34,633 nt of DNA from Azospirillum tabaci (GTDB lineage Bacteria; Pseudomonadota; Alphaproteobacteria; Azospirillales; Azospirillaceae). The stretch covers positions 1-34,633 of the forward strand of contig NZ_JACCJY010000049.1 in assembly GCF_014596085.1 (NCBI RefSeq). Reading direction: 5' to 3'. The position numbers and the translations under genes were made by a program. The notes below the pieces were generated by a model. That model made no database searches. It had not been told where the DNA came from and worked only from the letters and a program-made list of their open reading frames with translations. Of this stretch, positions 16,213 through 23,992 are shown in pieces (position 1 is the first letter of the stretch; each line of letters begins with the position of its first letter).

Positions 16213-17435
16213 TGCGCAGGGTTGTCGTCACGGGCATGGGCGGGGTGAGCGCGCTGGGCGAGGACTGGCCGACCATCCGCGCCCACATGGCGAAGGGCGA
16301 GACCGCCGTCCGCACCATGGCGGAGTGGGACCGTTTCCACGGCATCAACACGCGCCTCGCCGCCCCGGTGACCGGCTTCACGGTGGACGACCGCTACCCG
16401 CGCAAGAAGACGCGGACCATGGGGCCGGTCTCCCGGATGGCGGTCTACGCCACCGAGAAGGCGCTGAACGACGCGGCGCTTCTGAACGACCCGTTCGTCC
16501 GCGGCGGGCGCGTCGGTATCGCCTACGGATCGTCGTTCGGCAGCCCCGCCCCGGTGATCGCCTTCGCCGAGCTGATGACTCAAGGCGCGTCGAAGACGCT
16601 CAACGCCACCAGCTACATCCAGATGATGAGCCACACGGCGGCGGTGAACATCGGGTTGTTCTACGGCGTGACCGGCCGCATCATCCCGACCAGCAGCGCC
16701 TGCACCTCCGGCAGCCAAGCCATCGGCTACGCCTACGAGGCGATCAAGTGGGGCAAGGCCGACGCCATGATCGCCGGCGGCGCCGAGGAACTCGACGTGA
16801 CCGAATCGGCGGTCTTCGACACGCTGTTCGCCACCTCCACCCGCAACGACCGCCCGCACACCAGCCCCCGCCCCTACGACCGCGATCGCGACGGGCTGGT
16901 GATTGGCGAAGGCGCCACCACCCTGGTCCTGGAGGAACGCGAGCGCGCCCTTGCCCGCGGCGCCAACATCCATGCGGAGATCGTCGGCTTCGCCTGCAAC
17001 TCCGACGGCAACCACGTCACCCAGCCTCAGGCCAGGACCATGGAGATCGCCCTGCGCATGGCGTTGGAGGACGCCGGGTTGACTCCGGATGCCATCGGCT
17101 TCGTCAACGGCCACGGCACGGCCACCGAGTGGGGCGACATCGCCGAGACCGCGGCGACCCACGCCGTCTTCGGCCCGCGCGCGCCCATCCATTCGCTGAA
17201 GAGCTATTTCGGCCATTCGCTGGGCGCCTGCGGCGCACTGGAAGCATGGCTGGGCATCGAGATGATGCGCGAGGGATGGTTCGCCCCCACCGCCAACCTG
17301 GACAATGTGGACGAACGCTGCGCCGAGCTGGATTACATCATGGGCGAGGGCCGGCGGATCGACACCGAGTTCCTGATGTCCAACAACTTCGCCTTCGGCG
17401 GCATCAACACGTCGCTGGTGTTCCGGCGCGGGTAG
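16212..17435 (+). CDS. apeR: second beta-ketoacyl-ACP synthase (ApeR type), 407 aa
   Basis: This is a complete condensing enzyme with Cys164 (SSACTSGSQ), His301 (NGHGTATEWGD) and His335 (SYFGHSLGACG). It resembles the FabF-like KS that ends aryl polyene operons and is thought to act early, in initiation, rather than in pairing with the chain-length factor. The start shares one base with the reductase stop. The gene ends eight bases before the convergent FAD enzyme gene, so it is the last gene of the plus-strand run. Confidence 0.86.
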   Translation: MRRVVVTGMGGVSALGEDWPTIRAHMAKGETAVRTMAEWDRFHGINTRLAAPVTGFTVDDRYPRKKTRTMGPVSRMAVYATEKALNDAALLNDPFVRGGRVGIAYGSSFGSPAPVIAFAELMTQGASKTLNATSYIQMMSHTAAVNIGLFYGVTGRIIPTSSACTSGSQAIGYAYEAIKWGKADAMIAGGAEELDVTESAVFDTLFATSTRNDRPHTSPRPYDRDRDGLVIGEGATTLVLEERERALARGANIHAEIVGFACNSDGNHVTQPQARTMEIALRMALEDAGLTPDAIGFVNGHGTATEWGDIAETAATHAVFGPRAPIHSLKSYFGHSLGACGALEAWLGIEMMREGWFAPTANLDNVDERCAELDYIMGEGRRIDTEFLMSNNFAFGGINTSLVFRRG

Positions 17436-17443
17436 ACGGGCGC

Positions 17444-19003
17444 CTACTCCGCCGCCCTGGCCTCCGCCGGGACTCCCGTCGCCAGGTTCGCCGCGCTCAT
17501 GCCGGAGATCACCACCGCCTCGACGCCGGGACCGCTTTGGCAGCCGGCGCCGACCAGCATCAGCCCCGGCAGTGGCGTCTTGTTCGGCGGGCACCATTGG
17601 CCGCGGGCGGCGCCGTAGATGGCGCCGTTGTCGGCGAGCGCGTAGCGGGTGAAGGTCGTCGGGCTCGCCGTCTGACGGTAGAGGATGCGCCCCCGCAGCC
17701 CGGGAAGCACGCTCTCCGCCGCGGTGACCAGACGGTCGGCGAAGGCTTCCTTGCGCCGGCGGTTGGCAGCCTTGTCGGCGGCGAACCACTCCGCGGCCTC
17801 CGGTTCGGGCCGCAGGCAGAGCATGGTGACGGCGGCGTGGCCCTCCGGGGCCAGGGACGGATCGACCGCGCTCGGGTTGCCGATCCCGAAATGCAGGCCG
17901 TCCGCCCCGACAAAGACGCGGGCCGGCAGGTTCGGAACGCCCTCCACGGCGAGGCTGACCAGGACCGCCGTTGGGCCGCGCTTCAGACCTTTCACACGCT
18001 GAGCGTAGCGTTTGGGCAGCAGCGCCGGGTCCACCAGCCGCGTCAACGTGCGGACCACGTCGGAATTGGCCAGCACCAGCGGCGCCCGGTGCACCGTTCC
18101 GTCGGCGGTGGCGATGCCGGCGGCCCGACCGCCCTCGGTCAGGATGCGTTCGGCGCGGGTGCGCAGATGGACGGCGCCGCCCCGCTCCCGCACCACCACG
18201 CACAGCAGGTCCGCCAGCCGCTGAGAGCCGCCGGCCGGGTACCAGCCGCCTTCCAGATAGTAGCCGAACAGCGGGGCCATCTCACGCACCGGCAGCAGCT
18301 CGGGACGGTCGGTGACGTACTCGCTGATGGTGGTCAGCAGGGCCTTCAGCCGTGGGTCGCGCAAATGGGTGTCCAGCATCTCGGCGTAGGGGAGATGCAT
18401 CCAACGCCAGGCGTCGGGCCGGCGGGCGGTCCAGGACCGCATGGCCTCCAGCGTGGCGGGCGGCATCGGCACGCCGCCGGTCTCATCCACATCGGCGTAG
18501 AGATCGGCGTAGACGCGCCCCATCTCCGCGAAGAAGCTGGCGATCCCCGGAGCCTCTTGCGGGAACAGCGCCTGGAGGCGCGTCACCAGTTCCGCCGGTT
18601 GGTCCGGCACATCCAGGCACAGGCCGTCCTGCACATAGCGGTGGCGGACCCGGCGCCAGTCCATGCGTTGCGCCACGCCCAGGCCGTCCAGCAGCCGCCG
18701 CAGCGGGCCGCGTGGCCCCAGCCCGCTGAAATCCTGCACCCCGGCGTCGAAGACATAGCGCCCCACCGAACCATCCCGGCCGCGGACCTTGCGCAGCCAG
18801 GACGAGCAGTAGCCTCCCGGCCGGTCGTGCGCCTCCACAACCAGCACCTTCAGCCCGCGCGCCGCCAGAGTCGCCGCCGCCGACAGCCCGCCGATCCCGG
18901 CGCCGACCACCACCGCATGATGCTCGTGCTCCCCGGCCGGCCAACCGCCGAACGTCGGCATCGGCCACGCCGAGGACTGACCGGAGGAGGGACAATGCGT
19001 CAT
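17444..19003 (-). CDS. FAD-dependent phytoene desaturase/isomerase-like oxidoreductase (CrtI family), about 519 aa
   Basis: This is a flavoprotein of the CrtI/CrtISO amine-oxidase-like family. The dinucleotide-binding GAGIGGLSAAATLA is near the N-terminus, followed by VEAHDRPGGYCSSW, and a C-terminal FAD-contact stretch GLMLVGAGCQSGPGVEAVVISG closes the fold. Relatives desaturate or isomerise conjugated polyenes, so action on the aryl polyene chain is a natural guess but not shown. Known aryl polyene clusters usually carry a halogenase-like FAD enzyme instead. The start is uncertain: ATG 19003 or ATG 18961 (MPTFGGW), neither with a good ribosome site. It lies downstream of the glycosyltransferase gene on the same strand, 97 bases away. 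Confidence 0.8.
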   Translation of the reverse strand: MTHCPSSGQSSAWPMPTFGGWPAGEHEHHAVVVGAGIGGLSAAATLAARGLKVLVVEAHDRPGGYCSSWLRKVRGRDGSVGRYVFDAGVQDFSGLGPRGPLRRLLDGLGVAQRMDWRRVRHRYVQDGLCLDVPDQPAELVTRLQALFPQEAPGIASFFAEMGRVYADLYADVDETGGVPMPPATLEAMRSWTARRPDAWRWMHLPYAEMLDTHLRDPRLKALLTTISEYVTDRPELLPVREMAPLFGYYLEGGWYPAGGSQRLADLLCVVVRERGGAVHLRTRAERILTEGGRAAGIATADGTVHRAPLVLANSDVVRTLTRLVDPALLPKRYAQRVKGLKRGPTAVLVSLAVEGVPNLPARVFVGADGLHFGIGNPSAVDPSLAPEGHAAVTMLCLRPEPEAAEWFAADKAANRRRKEAFADRLVTAAESVLPGLRGRILYRQTASPTTFTRYALADNGAIYGAARGQWCPPNKTPLPGLMLVGAGCQSGPGVEAVVISGMSAANLATGVPAEARAAE

Positions 19004-19100
19004 GGAAGGAAAGCCGGGCCGTGCAGGACGAGGGTCGCACACTCTACACGCTCCGTCCCCCGCGATGCCATCTTAGGCTGTGTCATTGCGTGGGGAGGTC

Positions 19101-20774
19101 TCACCGCTGTCCGGCCTTCGGGTCGGCCCAGAAGTCGAAGAAGTTGTACCATTGCAGTGGGTCGCGCAAGCAATGGTGTTCCAGCCTTGCGGCATAGCGT
19201 GCGGCGAGCGCGGCGAGCGCGTCGTCCTTCCCGCGCCGCGGCAATTCGATGCGCTCGGCGAAGGGCTCGAAGGTGACGCGGTGGCCCTGTCCCTCGCGCA
19301 GGCAGAACAGGAGATAGACCGGACAGCCCATCAACGCCGCCAGCACGTAGGGCCCCTGCGAGAAGGCGGCTTCCCGGCCAAGGAACTGAACCCGGCTGAC
19401 CCGGCCATTGAACTCCACCGGTGTGCGGTCCCCGGCGATGGCGATCCACTCGCCACGCTCCACCCTCTCCTTGAGATCGATGGCGGTCTGCGGGCCGATG
19501 TTGGTGACCTGTATGGTGTGGTCCGCGGCGTCGGGACGGACGGAGCGGATCATCCGGTTGTAGCGGACGGCGTGCCGCGTGTGCAGCAGCACGTTGATGT
19601 CTTTTTCGAACCGGGTCCCCAGGCGGGCACGCGACAACTCGGCGTTGCCCAGGTGCGAGACGATCAGCAGCGCCCCCCGCCCCTCCGCGGCGAGGCGGCT
19701 CAGCGGCTCCGCGCCGTCGACGGCGATAGGACCGGTGCGCTCCGGAGCGGCCCAGGCGATGAAGGTGTCGAGCGCCTTGACGGCGAAGCTCATGTGGTGT
19801 CGCAGCCCGTCCCGCCAGGAAGGGGCCGGCAGGCCTTTCGCCGCGTTGGCTCGCGCCAGGAAGTCCAGCGAATGCCGCCGCCCCGCGGCGTTGGTCATAT
19901 AGAAATAGCTGACCACCAGCCACAGGAGCGCGATGCAGCCCGGCCGGCCGAGCAGCCGATAGACCAGCGTCACCAGCCTCATGCCCCACCAAGCGCCCCG
20001 CTCCCCCACGGTCGACCAGTGCGCGTCGGCTCCCGTTTTCGGCGGACGGTTGCGCAGCACCGAGGGCAGGCGCAGCAGCATGGTCAGCACGAGGCGCGTG
20101 TGCATGCGCGTCAGCAGCACGTTGTCCCGCAGGAGGTTGAAGTTGGAGGTGTTTCCCTCGGGATAGACGACCCGCACGGGGATGTGGATCAGCGGAACGC
20201 CACGCCAGAACAGGCGAACAACGATTTCCGGGTCAAAATCCATGCGGGTGCCGAGCCGTTCGCTGTCCAGCACCGCCATGGTGGAGGCCAGCGGGTAGAC
20301 GCGGAAGCCGCACATGCTGTCCTTCACCCGCAGCGACAGCGTCTCCACCCAAATCCACACATGGGTGGCCCAGCGCGCGATCAGCCGCGAGCGGGGGACG
20401 GAGTGGTCGTAGACCGGCCGGCCGCTGACCAGCGCATCGGGGTGCGCCGCCGCGGTGGACAGGAGGTCGGCAACGGCCGCAAGGTCGTGCTGCCCGTCGG
20501 CGTCCACCTGCACCGCGTGGGTGAAACCGCGCTCATGAGCGCGCCGGAGGCCGGCCATGACGGCGCCGCCCTTGCCTCGGTTCACTTCCAGCCGCAGCAC
20601 CTCGACCCCGTCCGCAGGGGCGTGCCGTGCCGCGATGGCGGTGCGGGCAGGTTCACCGCTGCCATCGTCGATCAGGATGACCTCCAGCCCATGCCCCCGC
20701 AGCGCCGCGACGATTCCGCCGAGCGCCGTGTGGTGGTTGTGGCTGGGGATGATGGCGCAGGCCCGGATGCTCAT
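19101..20774 (-). CDS. family 2 glycosyltransferase fused to LpxL-like acyltransferase (ApeJ-like), 557 aa
   Basis: This is a bifunctional membrane-linked enzyme. Residues 1-240 are a GT2 glycosyltransferase with IIPSHN at the start, IDDGS (35-39) and the metal-binding DADGQHD (91-97). A hydrophobic linker lies at about 262-292. Residues 300-557 are a lauroyl-acyltransferase-like domain with HX4E (His374 to Glu379, SHLGNAE) and a later GDRTPVEF. Such fusions are typical of aryl polyene clusters and probably transfer a sugar and an acyl or polyenoyl chain to the carrier lipid. GGAGAAGG sits directly before the ATG. Here it is on the opposite strand from the rest of the biosynthetic genes. Confidence 0.85.
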   Translation of the reverse strand: MSIRACAIIPSHNHHTALGGIVAALRGHGLEVILIDDGSGEPARTAIAARHAPADGVEVLRLEVNRGKGGAVMAGLRRAHERGFTHAVQVDADGQHDLAAVADLLSTAAAHPDALVSGRPVYDHSVPRSRLIARWATHVWIWVETLSLRVKDSMCGFRVYPLASTMAVLDSERLGTRMDFDPEIVVRLFWRGVPLIHIPVRVVYPEGNTSNFNLLRDNVLLTRMHTRLVLTMLLRLPSVLRNRPPKTGADAHWSTVGERGAWWGMRLVTLVYRLLGRPGCIALLWLVVSYFYMTNAAGRRHSLDFLARANAAKGLPAPSWRDGLRHHMSFAVKALDTFIAWAAPERTGPIAVDGAEPLSRLAAEGRGALLIVSHLGNAELSRARLGTRFEKDINVLLHTRHAVRYNRMIRSVRPDAADHTIQVTNIGPQTAIDLKERVERGEWIAIAGDRTPVEFNGRVSRVQFLGREAAFSQGPYVLAALMGCPVYLLFCLREGQGHRVTFEPFAERIELPRRGKDDALAALAARYAARLEHHCLRDPLQWYNFFDFWADPKAGQR

Positions 20775-20850
20775 GCCTTCTCCATGAGGCTTGCCGGTCG
20801 GAGAAGCGACCTCCTACCCCTGTTGCAGGAGCAACGTCAAGCGACCGAAC

Positions 20851-21240
20851 TCAGCGACGAGTGGCGACCTGGTCCAGCCTGGCTGCAATGTCGCGTTCGA
20901 GGTTGCCCACCCAGCGGTTGTAGGCCCGCTCCACCCCGTCATTGCTGCGCTCCATGTTCTTTGCGCTTACGTATTGGATGCGGTAGCTCCGGTTCGAGAA
21001 AAGCACATCAGCCTCGGCCACCCACGGCCACTTGGTGTAGGTGGCGCGGACCTGTCCATCCGCAATGTGCTGGAAACGCCAGCCGCGCCGGGCGCCGGCC
21101 TCGACGATGGCGAGTTCGATGGCGTTGAGCGGCAGGGCTTGCGCCCCAGGGGGCACAGCGTGTTCCTGAGTCGTCGTGATCGGTCGGGTCTGGCAGGCGG
21201 CCAGGAAGAGAATGGCGGCGACCGCCAGAATGTTGCGCAC
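20851..21240 (-). CDS. small lipoprotein, paralogue of the one at 5181-5588 (129 aa)
   Basis: The lipoprotein signal ends in FLAAC (Cys16 from the GTG start). The mature part has ALPLNAIELAIVEAGARRGW, EADVLFSNRSYRIQYVS, then AYNRWVGNLERDIAARL, matching the lipoprotein at 5181-5588 motif for motif. Two starts are plausible: GTG 21240 with AAAAGGA seven bases upstream, or ATG 21276 with a copy of the same AAAAGGA just upstream. I prefer GTG because it gives a normal short signal peptide. It is 76 bases upstream of the glycosyltransferase gene, likely in one transcript. Function unknown. Confidence 0.75.
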   Translation of the reverse strand: MRNILAVAAILFLAACQTRPITTTQEHAVPPGAQALPLNAIELAIVEAGARRGWRFQHIADGQVRATYTKWPWVAEADVLFSNRSYRIQYVSAKNMERSNDGVERAYNRWVGNLERDIAARLDQVATRR

Positions 21241-21425
21241 AGGCCGGTCCTTTTCGGGGTGGCGGAGGTGCGGCATACTTCCTTTTCGGGTGGTTCCCGT
21301 CAATGCCCATACTTAAGATTTCAGTTCCTCCTTCCCTACGCTTCGCGTATATGCTCGCCTAAGTGGCGATGGCTTGCGGAAACACGCATGTTGCGGCCAA
21401 TTCACGAACCGAAGGAACTGCAGGA

Positions 21426-22010
21426 ATGCGAAAGGCCGCGCTGGCTCTGGTTGCAGCAAGTTTGTTGGGCGCATGCTCAACGCATCAGGTTCCGATGAGC
21501 TACAGTCCGGCCGCCGTGCAGAAACCACCATTGGCGAAGCCGGATGTCGAGGTGCTCGCCGTCACCGACTCGCGCAAATACACCGGCAAGCACCTGGGCG
21601 CGATCCGCGGTGGCTATGGCAACGCCGTGAAGACCATCGAAGCGTCAGGCCCGGTCAAGGACGTGGTGCACAAGGCTTTTGAGGACGCTCTCAAAGCACG
21701 CGGCCTTCTCGCCTCGACCAATGGCGGAAGCTACGGCCTGGACATCACGGTCGAGAAGCTCGATTGCAGTCAATTGATCCGCAAGGAGGCGCACGCGCGG
21801 TTCCGTGTAGCGGTTTTGGATAAGAACACGGGTCAGCCGGTCTACAGCAAAGTCGTGGAAGACAACCGCGAGGACACGGGAAATCCGTTCGTAACAGGTG
21901 TCTTCGGTTCGGTTGAGGAGCTAACCAAGCTGACCAACGACAGCATGCAGGCGGCCATTGACCAAGCCCTCGACAACCCCGCTTTCCTCACCGTTGTCAG
22001 AGCACGCTGA
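21426..22010 (+). CDS. YajG-like lipoprotein (194 aa)
   Basis: The lipobox LLGAC gives acylated Cys17. The mature protein contains DVEVLAVTDSRKY, then GAIRGGYGN, and an alternating strand/helix pattern ending in SMQAAIDQALDNPAF. This resembles the YajG family of uncharacterised lipoproteins, whose shared feature is a D-x-R motif after the first strand. GAAGGA nine bases before the ATG fixes the start. It is divergent from the lipoprotein at 20851-21240, with a 185-base gap, and followed by a strong terminator, so it is probably a single-gene unit. Confidence 0.72.
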   Translation: MRKAALALVAASLLGACSTHQVPMSYSPAAVQKPPLAKPDVEVLAVTDSRKYTGKHLGAIRGGYGNAVKTIEASGPVKDVVHKAFEDALKARGLLASTNGGSYGLDITVEKLDCSQLIRKEAHARFRVAVLDKNTGQPVYSKVVEDNREDTGNPFVTGVFGSVEELTKLTNDSMQAAIDQALDNPAFLTVVRAR

Positions 22011-22049
22011 ACGACTTGGGGTTTGTCGCCCCTATGCATAAAAGACAGC

Positions 22050-22076
22050 CCCCTGGAACCGTTCTGGTTCCAGGGG
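22050..22076. terminator. bidirectional intrinsic terminator between convergent genes
   Basis: An 11-bp perfect stem (CCCTGGAACC and its complement plus one more pair) encloses the loop GTTCT. It is followed by CTTTG on the plus strand and GTCTTTTAT on the minus strand. It lies 39 bases after the YajG-like gene and 84 bases after the convergent arsN2 gene, so it can stop both transcripts. Confidence 0.8.
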
Positions 22077-22160
22077 CTTTGATCTGGTTGCAGACATGCA
22101 TCCAACGAGTCCACCCGGGCCCACCCTGATCCCCAATTGGTCGGTGTGGCGGCGGACGCT

Positions 22161-22610
22161 TCAAGCCGTCGCCCGTGCGAGGGCGGCGCGCAGGCAGACG
22201 GCGCTGCCCGGACACAGGCCGGCGAACTGCGCGCTGGACTGGATGACCGGCGGAGCGGACATCCGCTCCACCCGTTGGAAGCCGAGACGCTCGAAGAAGC
22301 CGGCGGCACCGGTGGTGAGCAGCCACAGCCGCTCGACCCCCAGCGTGACCGCCTGCGCGCACACGGCCGCCACCACGACCCGGCCATTGCCGGCGCCGCG
22401 CCGCTCGTCCGGCACGACCACCGAGCGCAACAGGGCGTCGGCGCCATGAACCTCCAGCCCGCCATAGCCGAGCGTCCCCCGGGCGTCCGCGACGCGCCAG
22501 AAGCGCCGGCCGGGCTCGTCGAGATCGTCGGTCGGCAGGCCGTTGGCCGCCAGCAAGCGGGCGAGCGCCGGGCGCTCCGCGTCGGCCAGCGGGATGACGC
22601 CTCCGGTCAT
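22161..22610 (-). CDS. arsN2: arsenic-resistance GNAT N-acetyltransferase ArsN2 (149 aa)
   Basis: This GNAT-fold acetyltransferase has the pattern LLAANGLPTDDL, LEVHGADALLRSVVVPDERRGAGNGRVVV (acetyl-CoA loop R-R-G-A-G-N-G), then LTTGAAGFFERLGF. The C-terminus ..QSSAQFAGLCPGSAVCL is the distinctive ArsN2 ending with two cysteines. The protein is linked by family association to arsenic resistance, probably by acetylating an arsenical. The start overlaps the arsC stop as ATGA, so the two are co-translated. It is the last gene of the ars operon. Confidence 0.83.
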   Translation of the reverse strand: MTGGVIPLADAERPALARLLAANGLPTDDLDEPGRRFWRVADARGTLGYGGLEVHGADALLRSVVVPDERRGAGNGRVVVAAVCAQAVTLGVERLWLLTTGAAGFFERLGFQRVERMSAPPVIQSSAQFAGLCPGSAVCLRAALARATA

Positions 22611-23110
22611 GCGCCGTCTCCCCCGGCCATGTCGTCGAGCGTGCGCTTCAAAGCCAGCCGGTCGAGCGAGGCGAAGGGCAGGCTGGCGAAGGCCTGGATG
22701 CGGCGCTGGATCTGTCCGAACACCGTGGCGGTGAAGGCGGCCTTCTCGGCGTCCGAGCCCCGGGCGCTCGACGGGTCCGGAAAGCCCCAATGCGCCGTCA
22801 TCGGCTGGCCCGGCCACACCGGGCAGACCTCGCCGGCGGCGGCGTCGCAGACGGTGAAGATGAAGTCCATGTGCGGCGCCCCGGGCCGGGCGAACTCGTC
22901 CCAGCTCTTGGACCGCAGCGTGACGGTCGGAAAGTCGAGGCGCTCCAGCAGGTCGCGGACTTGCGGGTTGAGACGCCCAGTGGGCTGGCTGCCGGCGCTG
23001 TAGGCGCGAAAGCGGCCGCGGCCCTCGCGGTTGAGCAGGCATTCGGCCATGACGCTGCGGGCGCTGTTGTGGGTGCACAGGAACAGGACGTTGTAGACGC
23101 GGTCGGTCAT
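22607..23110 (-). CDS. arsC: arsenate reductase ArsC, low-molecular-weight phosphatase type (167 aa)
   Basis: This enzyme reduces arsenate to arsenite. The P-loop is CTHNSARS with nucleophile Cys12. Further cysteines at 88 (TVCDAAAGEVC) and 96 could be the relay pair used by thioredoxin-coupled enzymes, and the general acid Asp112 lies in GFPDPS. A C-terminal extension of about 25 residues lies beyond the usual core. It sits between arsR (43-base gap) and arsN2 (ATGA overlap). Confidence 0.87.
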   Translation of the reverse strand: MTDRVYNVLFLCTHNSARSVMAECLLNREGRGRFRAYSAGSQPTGRLNPQVRDLLERLDFPTVTLRSKSWDEFARPGAPHMDFIFTVCDAAAGEVCPVWPGQPMTAHWGFPDPSSARGSDAEKAAFTATVFGQIQRRIQAFASLPFASLDRLALKRTLDDMAGGDGA

Positions 23111-23153
23111 CGCGGGGTCGCCTTTTCCAGGCCGCGGGATGCGGCGGGTCGGG

Positions 23154-23510
23154 TCAGGTTTCGGGGCCGCAACCCGCCGGGCCGCAGGCTCCCGCCTGAA
23201 GGAGGTCGGTTGAGCACAGTTCGGGACGGCCCTGGCAGCAGTCCTCCATCAGGAAGGCGATCAGCCGCCGGGTGCCTTCGTAGTCGCAGGCGTAGAAGAT
23301 TTGCCGCTGGACCCGCCAGGAACGCAGCAGTCCGGCGCGCTCCAGCGTCGCCAGATGATGCGACAGGGTCGAGCTGGGCACGCCGACCTGCTGGGCGATG
23401 TCGCCGGCGGTCAGCCCGTTCGGTCCGGCCTGGATGAGCAGGCGGAACACGGCCAGGCGGGTGTCCTGGGCGAGAGCGGCAAAGGCCTCGATGACGTTCT
23501 TTGTTTCCAT
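23154..23510 (-). CDS. arsR: arsenic-responsive repressor ArsR (118 aa)
   Basis: This is a winged-helix ArsR/SmtB-type repressor. The DNA-recognition helix region is VGVPSSTLSHHLATLERAGLL (about 42-62). Metal sensing is probably by Cys91-Cys92 and Cys99 near the C-terminus (EDCCQGRPELC), an arrangement like Acidithiobacillus ArsR rather than the CVC motif of E. coli ArsR. Two more cysteines follow (109, 114). It is the first gene of the minus-strand ars operon and probably autoregulated through the AT-rich inverted repeat directly upstream. Confidence 0.86.
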   Translation of the reverse strand: METKNVIEAFAALAQDTRLAVFRLLIQAGPNGLTAGDIAQQVGVPSSTLSHHLATLERAGLLRSWRVQRQIFYACDYEGTRRLIAFLMEDCCQGRPELCSTDLLQAGACGPAGCGPET

Positions 23511-23519
23511 AATTCGACG

Positions 23520-23532
23520 ATAATCAAATTAT
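23520..23532. promoter_or_regulatory. candidate ArsR operator
   Basis: ATAAT-CAA-ATTAT is a perfect 5-bp inverted repeat in a conspicuously AT-rich patch 10 bases before the arsR start. ArsR operators are often AT-rich and dyadic. Position and symmetry are the only evidence. Confidence 0.4.
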
Positions 23533-23908
23533 GGGCATCCGACAAGCGGCTTGCTTTCCATGCGTCAACTCCGCTCCGGATCGCGTCGCAAAACAGAACG
23601 CTCGTCCAGGCGATGCGCGTCCGGTGCGCTTCGATCAGGCGCGCGGAATGGCTCGGATCGTTGCTCCATAGAGCGGTGGTGGCGATGGCCAGCCCGTGCG
23701 GACGCCATCACCGCACCCGTCCTGGCGGGACAAGGCATGTTCAGTCAGTGAACCGGTGGAGGGTTCTGACGCCGGTCAGCACGTGAACGCGTTGACACTA
23801 ACAAAAACTATGGGGGACCCGAGCGCCCCATTTCACACCGCTCTTTCGTGCTTCTTCCTGCGCACCACGCGCGCGTCAGTCCGGCATGCCTTGTCGTTTG
23901 AGTTTGCG
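23533..23908. other. intergenic, nothing recognised
   Basis: Between the ars operon and the hybrid kinase I see no frame with gene-like codon use, no RNA gene and no terminator. The kinase frame is open back to 23696, but its upstream part lacks protein-like composition. Confidence 0.35.
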
Positions 23909-23937
23909 TTGACCACATGTACCGCCGGTCATTACCT
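23909..23937 (+). promoter_or_regulatory. candidate promoter of the hybrid kinase
   Basis: TTGACC (23909-23914) and TTACCT (23932-23937) are spaced 17 bases apart, 55 bases before ATG 23993. The -35 is good and the -10 only fair. A start near 23944 would leave ATG 23993 as the first well-placed start. Confidence 0.28.
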
Positions 23938-23992
23938 CCCTGCTCCCATGAGAAGGGAAAATCACCAACCCAGGGAGCACCAGGCGTTATCG

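Noticed and set aside
15942..18203. 753-residue open frame on the minus strand
   Set aside because: It runs antisense to the ketoreductase and ketosynthase genes and overlaps the FAD gene in another frame; no domain is visible.
18981..18995. GGAGGAGGGACAATG as a plus-strand gene start
   Set aside because: The frame after this ATG is short and lies antisense to the N-terminus of the FAD gene; no protein-like sequence follows.
16325..19276. 983-residue open frame on the plus strand
   Set aside because: It crosses the second ketosynthase and the FAD enzyme out of frame and is rich in Arg, His and Gly, as expected for a shadow in GC-rich DNA.
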